Source: an uncultured Blautia sp.
Lineage (GTDB): Bacteria > Bacillota > Clostridia > Lachnospirales > Lachnospiraceae
Assembly: GCA_900549015.1 (NCBI GenBank)
Contig: URMH01000001.1
Location: 62,001 to 126,000, forward strand
Length of the DNA stretch: 64,000 bases
Direction of reading: 5' to 3'
Shown: piece after piece, positions 44,299-53,853 of the stretch
Layout: every line of letters starts with the position of its first letter
Position numbering within the stretch: the first letter of the stretch is position 1
Program-made: the position numbers and the translations under genes
The notes under the pieces: model-generated
Databases searched by the model: none
Seen by the model: only the letters and a program-made list of their open reading frames with translations
What the model was told of the DNA's origin: nothing

Positions 44299-45243
44299 AT
44301 GATGCGAAAAATACGGCCACGATCAAGGGCTGTTAAAAAAAGCGAAGAATCACAGAGAGTACTGGATGCACTTGACGCCTATCTCGAGGGAAATATTGAT
44401 GAACCAGTAAGATGGCTTGTTCGATTCTGGCAGGATCAGGCAGCAGTCATGCTGTACAGAGAACTGCGAGAACTCGTAATAGGAGAAACAGATCCGGAAA
44501 GCCTTTTTGATATATGGTTCCAGGATTATTCGAAGATGCTGTCAGAAAAAATGACACCTGTATGGGAACAGGCGTTTCGTGAAGGGTGGAAAAACAATTC
44601 TCTCTTTTGTGGAGCAGAAGATGTAATAAGCTCTGAGAGCTGGGTTCGAAGCTGGATTGTTGATCATACGGGAGATTTGATAACAAATTGTTGTAATGAG
44701 CAGGTGAGCGCAATTCGGTATCTGATTGCTGAAGCTGAATCTCTTAATATGAGCAGTGTTGAAACGGCAAGATATATCCGGCCAACGATAGGACTGACAG
44801 AGAGACAGGCTGCGGCGAATCTCAAATATTACAACTCCATCAAGGAAAGACTGACAACGGATCATCCGAGAATGAAACCTGAGTCAATTGAGCGGAAAGC
44901 GAGGGAGGCTGCTTCAAAATATGCAGAAAGACAGCAGCGGTATAGGGCAGAGACTATAGCCAGATCGGAAATAGCACAAGCCTATAACCATGGCGCAGAT
45001 GCTTTTGTGAGGGAAGCGGTAACTGCAGGGAACCTTCCGGAGATGGAAAAAGAGTGGTCAACAGCTTTGAACGGCCATGTGTGCGCATCATGTGCAGCTC
45101 TTGAAGGCGCTAAGATAGGAATGGATGATGAATTTAAAACGGTATCCGGAAGGAGAGAGATTACAACGTCTATTCCACCATTACACCCGCGCTGTAAATG
45201 TGCGGTGAAGTATGTGAGGGTGAAAAATGAAAACATTCAATGA
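44299..45243 (+). CDS. Minor head protein (Mu F-like)
   Basis: About 314 residues. ARSEIAQAYNHGADAF and HVCASCAALEG, then PPLHPRCKCAV are hallmarks of the Phage_Mu_F/SPP1 gp7 minor head family. It binds the portal during head assembly. The two ATGs at 44299 and 44302 are both possible. Confidence 0.85.
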   Translation: MMRKIRPRSRAVKKSEESQRVLDALDAYLEGNIDEPVRWLVRFWQDQAAVMLYRELRELVIGETDPESLFDIWFQDYSKMLSEKMTPVWEQAFREGWKNNSLFCGAEDVISSESWVRSWIVDHTGDLITNCCNEQVSAIRYLIAEAESLNMSSVETARYIRPTIGLTERQAAANLKYYNSIKERLTTDHPRMKPESIERKAREAASKYAERQQRYRAETIARSEIAQAYNHGADAFVREAVTAGNLPEMEKEWSTALNGHVCASCAALEGAKIGMDDEFKTVSGRREITTSIPPLHPRCKCAVKYVRVKNENIQ

Positions 45244-45688
45244 AATAATGAAAATAAGGGACGAACCGGACAACAAGCCGGAGGTAACAAAAAGAAAGTT
45301 CCAGGTAAAGAAGACAAATAATGAAAAAATGCAGGCATTCGGCTGGGCCAGTGTTGCTATTGCTGAGAATGGAGAAACGCTGGAAGACTGGCAGGGCGAC
45401 ATCATAGAGCCTGAGGAACTTGAAAGCGCCGCTTACAAGTTCGTTGATCTCTACCGGGAAGGCGGAGAGATGCACGAGAGGGGTGGGGTTGCGTATCTGA
45501 TCGAGAGTGTTGTATTTACGGAAGAGAAGATGGCGGCAATGGGAATCCCGGAAGGTACACTCCCTGTTGGCTGGTGGATTGGATTCCAGCTTACAGATGC
45601 GGATGTTTGGGAGAAAGTAAAAGATGGAACTTACAGCATGTTCTCCATTGAAGGGGAAGCAGAAAGGGTAAAAGTAAACAATGAATAA
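45227..45688 (+). CDS. XkdF-like prohead protease
   Basis: 153 residues. FGWASVAI, EGGEMHERGG and PVGWWIGFQLTDADVWEKVKDG, then MFSIEGEA are the conserved parts of the S78_2/XkdF protease family that matures the prohead. It overlaps the minor head gene and the next gene. Confidence 0.8.
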   Translation: MKTFNEIMKIRDEPDNKPEVTKRKFQVKKTNNEKMQAFGWASVAIAENGETLEDWQGDIIEPEELESAAYKFVDLYREGGEMHERGGVAYLIESVVFTEEKMAAMGIPEGTLPVGWWIGFQLTDADVWEKVKDGTYSMFSIEGEAERVKVNNE

Positions 45689-46172
45689 GTATATTGGAAC
45701 AAAACTTATTGAGGCAGAAAAAGCAACTCTTGCAGAAGCACAGGCATTAAAAACAGGTGCCTGCGATACCATTGAAGAAGCAAGAAAAAGATTTGGAGGT
45801 TCAGATGATGGCAATCCGGGATATGTAGTTAAATATCCGGATGGATATATCAGCTGGTCTCCGAAAGATGTGTTCGAGAAGTCTTATATGCAGGTTCAGG
45901 AGAATCCGAAACTGATATCTGGCATATCAATAGGAGAACACATGGTGAATGACTTTATCAGCTATATCGAAACCAGTACCGTAGGCTATAAGACAACAAT
46001 GGTTCGTTGCGTGCTTCGAAATGGTTTTGAGATCATTGAAACATCTGCATGCGTAGATGCTCAGAATTACGACCAGAAGCTCGGAGAAGAAATCTGTATG
46101 AAGAAGATAAAGGATAAGATCTGGTATCTTTTAGGATTTCTGCTTCAGACAGCGTGGCATGGAATTAAATAA
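45681..46172 (+). CDS. Gp49-like phage protein
   Basis: 163 residues. A short N-terminal unit (MNKYIGTKLIEAEKATL, YPDGYISWSPKDVF) is fused to a Gp49-like domain (about 80-163: VGYKTTMVRCVLRNGFEIIE, SACVDAQNYD). Function unknown; often found among phage head genes. Confidence 0.7.
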   Translation: MNKYIGTKLIEAEKATLAEAQALKTGACDTIEEARKRFGGSDDGNPGYVVKYPDGYISWSPKDVFEKSYMQVQENPKLISGISIGEHMVNDFISYIETSTVGYKTTMVRCVLRNGFEIIETSACVDAQNYDQKLGEEICMKKIKDKIWYLLGFLLQTAWHGIK

Positions 46173-46185
46173 ATGTGATCAATAG

Positions 46186-46206
46186 GCGTCCAAAGGGCGC
46201 TTTTTT
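46186..46206 (+). terminator. Short terminator before the scaffold gene
   Basis: A 6-bp GC-rich stem with AAA loop (46186-46191, 46195-46200) and six T residues. It probably reduces, rather than abolishes, transcription. Confidence 0.6.
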
Positions 46207-46235
46207 GATAAATAAAAGCGAAAGGAGGAAGCATT

Positions 46236-47414
46236 GTGGCAACAAAACTGAAAGGCCTGGAAGTGGGTAAAGTAGATTTCGTTGATGAAGGCGCAAATCA
46301 GAGAGCTGATATCAAACTGCTGAAAGGCAAGAATAAAGCAGAGGAAACATCAGACCCGGAAATCGGACTATTTAAACGATTCCTGAACTGGATTAGCGGA
46401 GAAGTGCAGAAATCAGCCACGACATTTGATGAACAGATCAACGCTGTGAGCATGGACGCAATCCGGGATGAAATCTGGTCTGTATGTTACGCCCTGCAGA
46501 ATTCACTTAATTCAATCCTGTGCGACCCAGAACTGGACAGCAGCGGGAAGCAGAGTGCAATGGATACAAGCATTGAACAGTTCGCTACAGCTATGAAGGA
46601 ATACATTCCCGGATGGGCTGGGGGAACATCTGCAAAAATCAAAAAGAATCTGGATGCACCTGACGAAACAGATCTTCCCATGGTGATGAAAGCGCATAGC
46701 AATCTGGAGGAAATCATTCAGAAATCCGTAGAAACGAAAGGAGAATTGGAAGACATGATTAAAATCGACAAGTCAAAAATGTCTGCTGAGGAAAGAGCGG
46801 CATATGATGAACTTATCAAAAAGTTTGCCGTAGAGACAAACGAGGAGCCGTCTATCGAGAAGAAAGCACCGCAGAAAAGCGAAAAAGAGGAAAACCCAGA
46901 CGTTCTCGATGATGATGGAGCTGAAAAGAAAACAGATACAAAGAAATCTTTTACACCGCCAGAACAGAATACAGACGATGATATTTACAAAGGACTGCAT
47001 CCTCTTGTAAGAGAAAAACTGGAAGCTCTCGAGAAAAGAGCGGAGGAAGCGGAAGACAGAGAACTTTATGCAGTTGCTAAGAAGTACGAAGTTCTTGGAG
47101 AGAAGCCAGAAGAACTGGCTAAGTCCTTGAAAACACTGAAAAGTGCAGGTGGAACTGCCTACAATGATATGATCAGCATTCTCGACAGAAATGTGGCAAT
47201 GGTCAACAACTCTGGCGTATTTGGAGAAATCGGAAAATCATTCTCTGGCGGAACTGCAGCAGTCAAGAAGTCTGCAGCAGAAGGAAAAATCGATACGATT
47301 GCAAAGGGATTGATTGAAAAAGATCCTTCCATGCCATATAACATGGCGCTGGCAAAAGCCTGGGAAGCACATCCGGAGCTTATGGCTGAGTATGAAGACG
47401 AAGCCGGATACTAA
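46236..47414 (+). CDS. Probable scaffold protein
   Basis: 392 residues, strongly acidic/basic and helical, with long low-complexity linkers (SEKEENPDVLDDDG) and a coiled-coil part (about 255-280). Placement directly before the capsid decoration and major capsid genes fits a scaffold. GTG start with AAAGGAGG. Confidence 0.65.
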   Translation: MATKLKGLEVGKVDFVDEGANQRADIKLLKGKNKAEETSDPEIGLFKRFLNWISGEVQKSATTFDEQINAVSMDAIRDEIWSVCYALQNSLNSILCDPELDSSGKQSAMDTSIEQFATAMKEYIPGWAGGTSAKIKKNLDAPDETDLPMVMKAHSNLEEIIQKSVETKGELEDMIKIDKSKMSAEERAAYDELIKKFAVETNEEPSIEKKAPQKSEKEENPDVLDDDGAEKKTDTKKSFTPPEQNTDDDIYKGLHPLVREKLEALEKRAEEAEDRELYAVAKKYEVLGEKPEELAKSLKTLKSAGGTAYNDMISILDRNVAMVNNSGVFGEIGKSFSGGTAAVKKSAAEGKIDTIAKGLIEKDPSMPYNMALAKAWEAHPELMAEYEDEAGY

Positions 47415-47431
47415 GAAGGAGGCGAATGATA

Positions 47432-47860
47432 ATGGGTAAAAATTTTAATGGAACACAGATCAACCAGTCACCAACTATTTCCGAAAAGGCAGGAGCAGAT
47501 GTTGCTGACATCCGTAACCTTATTCTGAAATACGATACTGATGGCAATGTGGTTGTCGCTGCCGATGGCACAGCACCTCTGCTTGGCGTTTCTATTATCG
47601 AAGGTGGATATAATGACATTTCCGGTGTAGAAGCTGGAAAAGTTAATAAGGGTGAAGACGTTGATATCCTGATCAAGGACATCGGATTCGTCATTGCTTC
47701 CGCTGAGATCAAGAAAGGGCAGGAGGTTACTGCGACCACCGGAGGAAAAGCGGCAGTTGCGGCAGCTGGTGATTACGTGATCGGGGTAGCTCTTAACAAT
47801 GTATCTGCCGGAGGCTACAGCAGACTGCAGCTTTCTAAATACCAGAAGGCAAAAGCATAA
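47432..47860 (+). CDS. Capsid decoration (cement) protein
   Basis: 142 residues rich in Gly, Ala and Val beta strands (APLLGVSIIEGGYND, KVNKGEDVDILI, YVIGVALNNV). This resembles the small beta-tulip cement proteins next to major capsid genes. ATG 47432 has AAGGAGG 7 nt upstream; 47426 is too close. Confidence 0.7.
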   Translation: MGKNFNGTQINQSPTISEKAGADVADIRNLILKYDTDGNVVVAADGTAPLLGVSIIEGGYNDISGVEAGKVNKGEDVDILIKDIGFVIASAEIKKGQEVTATTGGKAAVAAAGDYVIGVALNNVSAGGYSRLQLSKYQKAKA

Positions 47861-47884
47861 TCTTGATAAAGGAGGATAATATTG

Positions 47885-48910
47885 ATGAGAAACACAGCAG
47901 CAGGAATCCAGTCTGAAATCGCAAAAGGCGTATTCAGACCTCATACAGCACTTACAAACATGGCTCTGGCATATTACCAGAATGCAGCTAACTACTTCGC
48001 AAAGGCTCTTTTCCCAACCTGTCCGGTAAGTCTTTCTTCTGACAACTACTATGAGTTCAGCAAGGAAGATCTTCTGAGAGATAACTGGAGCAGAAAACCT
48101 GCTTATGGAAAAGTTGATCCTACAGTAGTAGGCGAGAGCATGAAACCTTATGTATGCCAGGTAGACCAGATGATCATGGGAATTGATCAGATTCGCCAGA
48201 CCGATCTCAGCAGAAGACAGGGACCAACCACAATGCAGCCGAAACAGCAGAGAGTAAAAACCATTGCAGAACAGGCAAATATCCATCAGGATCGTCTGTT
48301 TGCGGAAAGCTACTTCAAAGCCGGCGCATGGAAGAATGAACTTGAAGGAGTAGACAATACCTCTCCGAGCACAAACCAGTTCATTAAATTCAGCAATGCA
48401 AACTCTGATCCTATTGCATTTATCGATAGCGAGAAGACAAGCATGAATCAGCAGACAGGACGCATGCCGAACCGCCTTGGTCTTGGTATTAATGTATTTA
48501 ATGCTCTGAAAGTACATCCGGGCATCCTCGAAAGGGTTAAATACGGTGGAAGCACCGCAAATCCGGCATCTGTAACAGAGAATGTGCTTGCGCAGTTGTT
48601 TGGAGTTGAAAAGATTGTAGTGCTTAAATCCATTATGAACAGTGCTGGCATGGGAGAAGATGAAAACATGCAGTACATCGGAGATCCGGATGCATTCCTT
48701 CTTGCCTATGCCACAAACGCACCGAGCATTGATGAACCGTCTGCCGGCTACATCTTTACATGGGATATGCTTGGAAACGGACAGATACTTCCGATTCTGA
48801 ACTATCTTGGCGAGAATGGGACACATACAGAATACGTGGAAGGACTTATGGCAACAGATATGCATAAGACATCCGATGATCTGGCGAGATTCTACAAATC
48901 TGCAGTCTAA
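47885..48910 (+). CDS. Major capsid protein
   Basis: 341 residues. Its place after decoration protein and its length, with SLSSDNYYEFSKEDLLRDNW, MGIDQIRQTDLSRRQGP and LGLGINVFNALKVHPGI, fit the HK97-fold major capsid proteins of Mu-like/PBSX-like phages. ATG 47885 follows GGAGG; high expression is expected. Confidence 0.8.
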   Translation: MRNTAAGIQSEIAKGVFRPHTALTNMALAYYQNAANYFAKALFPTCPVSLSSDNYYEFSKEDLLRDNWSRKPAYGKVDPTVVGESMKPYVCQVDQMIMGIDQIRQTDLSRRQGPTTMQPKQQRVKTIAEQANIHQDRLFAESYFKAGAWKNELEGVDNTSPSTNQFIKFSNANSDPIAFIDSEKTSMNQQTGRMPNRLGLGINVFNALKVHPGILERVKYGGSTANPASVTENVLAQLFGVEKIVVLKSIMNSAGMGEDENMQYIGDPDAFLLAYATNAPSIDEPSAGYIFTWDMLGNGQILPILNYLGENGTHTEYVEGLMATDMHKTSDDLARFYKSAV

Positions 48911-48921
48911 GGAGGTGCCAT

Positions 48922-49356
48922 ATGAAGCTTGTTGCAAATAAACCATGCACTCTGAGCGGAAAACGATACTTCATCGGAGAGGAAATCCCGGTCGAAGCAG
49001 TCGCTGATCCGGTAGCTCTTGAAAAAATGGGAGTGCTGACTGTGATTCGTGACGGTATTCCGGTTGAAACACTTGAGGAATGCGTGGCATCAGTCGGAGA
49101 AGTATTCTTCAAAATCGAAATCGTAAAAGGAGATAAGGGCTTCGATTTGGACGTTACAGAGCCTCAGCTTCAGGAAGCAGTAAAAACTATGCAGATGAAC
49201 CAGAAGGATGCTGTAGCTCATATTAGAGACACTGTAGAGGATAATACAGTGCTTATCTTTCTGAATGCAGTAGATTCGAGAACTGCTGTAAAGAAAGAAG
49301 CTGAAACTAAGGCGAAGAGCCTTGGGGAACTGGAGGAAAGCGCAGGTGATGCCTGA
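48922..49356 (+). CDS. Head-region protein, function unknown
   Basis: 144 residues. ANKPCTLSGKRYFIGEEIPVEAV opens with a small beta domain, then a helical part. It lies between capsid and connector genes and may be a head accessory protein. Confidence 0.55.
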   Translation: MKLVANKPCTLSGKRYFIGEEIPVEAVADPVALEKMGVLTVIRDGIPVETLEECVASVGEVFFKIEIVKGDKGFDLDVTEPQLQEAVKTMQMNQKDAVAHIRDTVEDNTVLIFLNAVDSRTAVKKEAETKAKSLGELEESAGDA

Positions 49357-49799
49357 TGCCTGGAACATATCAGTACGAACCGGGGAATATTGCTGAATAC
49401 GGAAAAGACCGTATGCGTTTTGAACTCGGAGATGTAATGGTCGAGGGAAAAGAAAAGACTTGTGCGCTCTGCGATGAGGAATACAATGCGGTGATTCCGG
49501 AAAAGGTTCCGACGGCGAGGCAATGGAAAAAAGCAAAACTTCGTTGCCTTGAAAGCATTATGCGGAAGTTTGCATTTGAACCCGATACAAAGGTTGGCCC
49601 ACTCTCCTTATCCATGGGGGAACGTGCCGAACTATGGAAAGAGATGTATGAGGATCTGAAAAAAGACTTGAAAGCCAGTGCAGCTTCGGCCGAAGCAATT
49701 CTTCCGTTGGCAGAAAATCCAGAAACAGGGCGGATAACACCGCCTTATTTTTATGCCGGAATGATGTCGCATGAGGAAACAGAGGGGGAAGACATATGA
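49356..49799 (+). CDS. Probable head-tail connector (gp6-like)
   Basis: 147 residues. A short CALC pair near residue 37 and helical middle (RQWKKAKLRCLESIM) are seen. Its place just after the capsid gene is that of head-tail adaptor proteins. The family was not firmly recognised. Confidence 0.5.
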   Translation: MPGTYQYEPGNIAEYGKDRMRFELGDVMVEGKEKTCALCDEEYNAVIPEKVPTARQWKKAKLRCLESIMRKFAFEPDTKVGPLSLSMGERAELWKEMYEDLKKDLKASAASAEAILPLAENPETGRITPPYFYAGMMSHEETEGEDI

Positions 49800-50158
49800 T
49801 GTTCGGAAACGCAATGTACCTTCGTCCGGGAAATCTCTGGAAGAGCTTCCGGGTATTGAAGATGCATGTGGACAATGTAGATGGATATGCAAAGAACTCA
49901 TATGAAGATACGGGAACTATAGTGGATGGAATTCTTGCACAGGCGACTTCGAATGAGAGGGAGCTGACAAAACACCTATGGGACCAGAAACTGCATTCCC
50001 TGACGCATACCCTTGTGGTATCTGGAAGATGTGATCTCAAAAAGTCAGATATTCTTGCATATGAGGAAAAAGCATATTTAGTTCTTGCTGTTGATAATGC
50101 CGGAGACCTTGGGGTTGCCGGCATTGCTTATCTTGAAGAAAGGAATGATCTGAAATGA
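49796..50158 (+). CDS. Probable head-closure protein
   Basis: 120 residues. The beta-rich second half (GRCDLKKSDILAYEEKAYLVLAVDN, split by family) and its place before the HK97 gp10-like gene fit the SPP1 gp16-type stopper. Overlaps both neighbours. Confidence 0.55.
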   Translation: MMFGNAMYLRPGNLWKSFRVLKMHVDNVDGYAKNSYEDTGTIVDGILAQATSNERELTKHLWDQKLHSLTHTLVVSGRCDLKKSDILAYEEKAYLVLAVDNAGDLGVAGIAYLEERNDLK

Positions 50159-50532
50159 GTCCGGAGGCAGCAGCGGCAGCCGTACAGGAAGAAGTAAAGA
50201 ACCGCGTAGAGCAAGCCAAACGACAGGTTGATGCAAAGATGATGCAGGGTGCCAATGAACTCAGGAATGCCGCTCTTACAGTATTGGCCAATCCAAGTCC
50301 TTCAGCTCCTGGAAGTCCACCTGGTGTAAGGAGCGGAAACCTGAGAAGGAACTGGAATATGTACAGTTCTGGCGGTGGAGGAAATGGCATATTCGGAATC
50401 CAATCTGGAATGCACTACTCGGGATACCTGGAACATGGAACAAGCAAAATGGCAGCCCGTCCTTATGTTGAAAAAATCAAAGAAACTGCAATGCCGGAGA
50501 TTCTGGCATTGTTCTCGGAGTTAGGAGGATAA
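50155..50532 (+). CDS. HK97 gp10-like tail completion protein
   Basis: 125 residues. GYLEHGTSKMAARPYVEK near the end is the family hallmark. It helps join the tail to the head. Overlaps the preceding gene. Confidence 0.8.
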   Translation: MSPEAAAAAVQEEVKNRVEQAKRQVDAKMMQGANELRNAALTVLANPSPSAPGSPPGVRSGNLRRNWNMYSSGGGGNGIFGIQSGMHYSGYLEHGTSKMAARPYVEKIKETAMPEILALFSELGG

Positions 50533-50835
50533 ATGTTACTGACTGAAGAAACAAAGAAAGTTATAAATCTTGCTGAAATCGGAAGAGGATCTCTTATCTC
50601 GGCAAAAAATAAAACCTGGGATAAAGCGCAGTCTGGAATAGTAACAGAAGTGACTGCTGACACCATCACAGTTTTATTCCTTCCGGAAACACAGAATATC
50701 CAGAATCATTTCGCAATCCAGGCTGAGGCTATTGAAAAAGGAATGTGGACTATCAGATATTCTTCTGACGGAATGGAAACGGTGAACGTGTATGAGGGGA
50801 GTGTAGAAAATGGATCTGAATCAGTTGCTGTATAG
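50533..50835 (+). CDS. Small head-tail region protein
   Basis: 100 residues, beta-rich in the middle (TADTITVLFLPETQN). Its end overlaps the next gene. Function unknown. Confidence 0.5.
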   Translation: MLLTEETKKVINLAEIGRGSLISAKNKTWDKAQSGIVTEVTADTITVLFLPETQNIQNHFAIQAEAIEKGMWTIRYSSDGMETVNVYEGSVENGSESVAV

Positions 50836-51679
50836 AAGATTATCTCAGGACAACCTTCTGAACGGAACTCTGTCAAAGTACGCAGATAAGCCGGCCATCT
50901 TTAACACAGAGTTTCCTCCTGATCAGCAGGAGGGATGGAATGGGAAAAGCCAGTATCCGAGGATTTCTTATGTCTTCAACAAACAGGTGGATACAAAGCG
51001 GTCTTCATCTGGCCAGCTTACTGTCGCATTGTACGACATCATGGATCCGCTTGAAGTAGAGAAGATGGAAGTTGCTATCAGGAATTGTCTTCAGGACGTG
51101 GTGATGAAACCGGAAGGGGAGGCGCCTATGTGCTTTGCATGGGCCAGAAGCGAACCTTACATCCTGGAAGGAAACGCAGTGCTGTGCAAAGAAATTGCGT
51201 TCGATATTCTGGAATACCCCGCACAGGAAACTACGGATCCAGATCCTGTTATGGCGTTGAACAGGTATATTAAGAAGCTTTTCCCGGAATGCATAGTTTT
51301 TGGAATTGATGAGTTATCAGAATACACCATTCCGGCAGATACTCCTGTTTTCTATTCTGGACTGAAATCAATTGACAGCACAGATGGTCATTGCAGGAGT
51401 AGCCTGTCGTGGTTCAATGCAGTTATTTCGGTGCATCTCCTGTGCCCGAAACCGTCATTGCGGTTGAAGATGATGGCCGCACTTCACCAGAGCTTAGCGA
51501 AGGATGAAGAGATCATCATGTTTGATGATTCTCCAATGGTCGTGAAAGCTCTGAAAATGAACAACAATGCTGATTACCTTAGAGAGGGGCAGATGTCTCT
51601 GACAGGGTATTATGCGTGCTTAAAAGACGCATTTAAGCAGCCTGGTATATCAGGCGTAACAATCAACGATCTTACATGA
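50810..51679 (+). CDS. Tail region protein (possible tail terminator)
   Basis: 289 residues, longer than usual terminators. RISYVFNKQVDTKRSSSGQ and MKPEGEAPMCFAWARSEP suggest a DUF3168-like fold, possibly duplicated. Its place before the sheath gene is suitable. Assignment is tentative. Confidence 0.45.
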   Translation: MDLNQLLYRRLSQDNLLNGTLSKYADKPAIFNTEFPPDQQEGWNGKSQYPRISYVFNKQVDTKRSSSGQLTVALYDIMDPLEVEKMEVAIRNCLQDVVMKPEGEAPMCFAWARSEPYILEGNAVLCKEIAFDILEYPAQETTDPDPVMALNRYIKKLFPECIVFGIDELSEYTIPADTPVFYSGLKSIDSTDGHCRSSLSWFNAVISVHLLCPKPSLRLKMMAALHQSLAKDEEIIMFDDSPMVVKALKMNNNADYLREGQMSLTGYYACLKDAFKQPGISGVTINDLT

Positions 51680-51691
51680 AAGGAGTAAGTA

Positions 51692-51913
51692 ATGGCAGAA
51701 AAAGATATCAAGAAGACACCGGCTGCGACACAAACAGTACAGCCGTCCGCTGACAAGTACACCATCCAGGAACTTGAAAATGCAAGCGCAAAAGTATTTG
51801 GAGTTCCTCGCGAATGTGCAGTAGCAGCCTTTAAGGGTTGTAAAAAAACAGGAATGACTGTTGCGGAAGCGAAACAGATCATCGATAGATTCATGAAAAA
51901 GGAGGTCAAATAA
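51692..51913 (+). CDS. Small tail-region protein
   Basis: 73 residues. A Thr/Gln-rich start and a small helical end (KTGMTVAEAKQIIDRFMKK). Encoded immediately before the sheath gene with one base between them. Similar small YqbN-type proteins occur there. Confidence 0.55.
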   Translation: MAEKDIKKTPAATQTVQPSADKYTIQELENASAKVFGVPRECAVAAFKGCKKTGMTVAEAKQIIDRFMKKEVK

Positions 51914-53323
51914 ATGGCAGGTTATTTTTCTCTTGGAGAAAACAAAATCCGTTCCGGTGCATACTTCAATGTGCAGAAAAGAGGGGATGAAACAAACTTT
52001 GGAGCAATTGATGGTATTGTAGCAGTGCTTTTCAGGTCTTCGATTGGGCCACTTGGAAAAGCTACAGTTCTTCCGGCATCTGAAGGATATGAAAAAACCT
52101 TTGGCACCGGCGGCACCACAGATGCATTAAGAGAAACGTTCTTTGGAGGCGCTGACAAACTTATCGCTGTTAGAATAGGAAACGGCGGTACAGTTGGCAG
52201 TGCCTCTCTTGCTTGTGCAACTGGAAAGGCAAAGCTCTCAACAAAATATCCAAGTGGTGCAAAATTCACAGCAACAATCAGAGAGAAGCTTGGCGATTCC
52301 TCAAAGAAAGAGTGCATCGTATATCTGGATGGCTCTGAGTTCGAAAAAGTAACATTTGCAGCAGGAACAGAAGAGGCTACTGCATTGAAAGAAGCATTCG
52401 CTTCCTCAAAGAACTTTGTAGTCGATATTACTGATGCATCAGGAACTGTTACGGCGGTTAGCCAGTCCGCTTTCGCAGATGGCGCAGATCCGACAGTGAC
52501 AACCGCAGACTACAGTGCCGGATTAAAAGAAGTGGAAAAATACTACATCAATACCATTTGTGTTGATACAGAAGATGCCGCTGTCCATGCATTGGTAGCA
52601 GCATGGCTTGACAGAATTTATCTGTCAAGCTCTTTCGCAATGGCAATCGTTGCCCCAAAACCTTCCTCTTCACTGGAAGACAGAATGACATCAATCTCCA
52701 GTTTCGATACTGAAAACGTAATTGCACCGCTGAATGCAAATGCTAATGCCGGCAATGAAGAGCTGAAAGGATATCAGGTGGCTGCGTATATCGCGGGTAT
52801 CGTAGCTGCGACTCCTGCGAACCAGTCCGTGACACACGCAACTCTTAGCAGATATAGCGTTCTGAATGAAATCCTTACAAATACAGAGATGGAAGTAGCT
52901 GAAGAAAAAGGCTGCCTGGTCCTCTCTACGGCTTCCGATGGGGCTGTATGGATTGACAATGGTGTTAATACCTTGGTTCATCCGGATGCCAACCACGACA
53001 GCGGATGGAAGAAAATCCGTAGAACCAAAACTCGTTATGAACTTCTGAACAGAGCAAATGCAGCAGCTGACGCACTGGTTGGAAAGGTTGATAACGATAC
53101 AAACGGAAGAGCCACTATCATGGCAGCTATACAGGGTATCTGCAATGCCATGGAAGCAGAAGGAAAGATCCAGTACGGCAATGTAACTGAATCTACAACT
53201 GTTACTACTGATGGAGATACCTGTGGATTTGATATCGAAGTGATCGATCTGGATTCTGCAGAGCACATCTATTTGAATTACTACTTCCAGTTCAGCACTA
53301 TTGTTGCTGCATCTGGAGAATAA
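51914..53323 (+). CDS. xkdK: Phage tail sheath protein
   Basis: 469 residues. Family segments are seen along the chain: IDGIVAVLFRSSIGPLGK, TFGTGGTTDALRETFFGGADKLIAVRIG, and at the C-terminus NDTNGRATIMAAIQGICNAM. The sheath contracts to drive the tube through the envelope, showing that this is a contractile-tailed phage. Start follows AAGGAGG. Confidence 0.93.
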   Translation: MAGYFSLGENKIRSGAYFNVQKRGDETNFGAIDGIVAVLFRSSIGPLGKATVLPASEGYEKTFGTGGTTDALRETFFGGADKLIAVRIGNGGTVGSASLACATGKAKLSTKYPSGAKFTATIREKLGDSSKKECIVYLDGSEFEKVTFAAGTEEATALKEAFASSKNFVVDITDASGTVTAVSQSAFADGADPTVTTADYSAGLKEVEKYYINTICVDTEDAAVHALVAAWLDRIYLSSSFAMAIVAPKPSSSLEDRMTSISSFDTENVIAPLNANANAGNEELKGYQVAAYIAGIVAATPANQSVTHATLSRYSVLNEILTNTEMEVAEEKGCLVLSTASDGAVWIDNGVNTLVHPDANHDSGWKKIRRTKTRYELLNRANAAADALVGKVDNDTNGRATIMAAIQGICNAMEAEGKIQYGNVTESTTVTTDGDTCGFDIEVIDLDSAEHIYLNYYFQFSTIVAASGE

Positions 53324-53341
53324 GAAAAGGGGGAATAAATA

Positions 53342-53797
53342 ATGCTGAATAAGAGTGCAGCTACTGATGCCAGACACAGCAGATCTGGCAAAGATGCGAT
53401 GCTTTATAACTCTGCTGGAAAACCATTTGCACAGGTTGAAAGTTTCACTACAAAAGGTTCCTTTAACAACTATAAATACGCACCTCTTGGCCAGAACAGA
53501 GAACTTGAGGTCAATGGAACTGTGGGCGTTACCGTAAACATTTCCGAAATCGTAGTTCTTGATGGCGAGCTGTTTAATGCAGTAATCAACGCCATTGCAA
53601 ATGGGGAATCTCCCGTCCTGATGTTTACAGGAGTTATCGAAGGAAGAAACGGATCACAGGAACGCGTGACCTACAGAGAGTGTATTCTTTCCGGAGATAG
53701 CGATATCCAGAATGTAGCTACTGGAGACGTACTGAAAAGATCTTTTGCCCTGCATTGCAACGGCAAAGTTGAAAACAAAAGCAAACTGACTATCTGA
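53342..53797 (+). CDS. xkdM: Phage tail tube protein (XkdM-like)
   Basis: 151 residues, all-beta. KDAMLYNSAGKPFAQVESF and TVGVTVNISEIVVLDG, then SGDSDIQNVATGDVLKRSF fit XkdM tubes. Placed after the sheath, as in PBSX. Confidence 0.88.
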   Translation: MLNKSAATDARHSRSGKDAMLYNSAGKPFAQVESFTTKGSFNNYKYAPLGQNRELEVNGTVGVTVNISEIVVLDGELFNAVINAIANGESPVLMFTGVIEGRNGSQERVTYRECILSGDSDIQNVATGDVLKRSFALHCNGKVENKSKLTI

Positions 53798-53808
53798 TTT
53801 CTATTAAG

Positions 53809-53836
53809 AGGGGCTGTATATCAGTCCCTTGTTTTT
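53809..53836 (+). terminator. Attenuator after the tail tube gene
   Basis: An 8-bp stem (53809-53816 with 53822-53829, one G-U pair) and a T-rich tail. Sheath and tube are needed in large amounts, so partial termination here would lower expression of the assembly chaperone and later genes. Confidence 0.65.
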
Positions 53837-53853
53837 AAACAGGAGGAAAAGAA

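Noticed and set aside
47468..48946. A 492-codon open frame on the minus strand across the decoration and capsid genes
   Set aside because: It is opposite clear structural genes, is unusually rich in Cys and His, and has no ribosome site. It is a mirror of codon bias on the coding strand.
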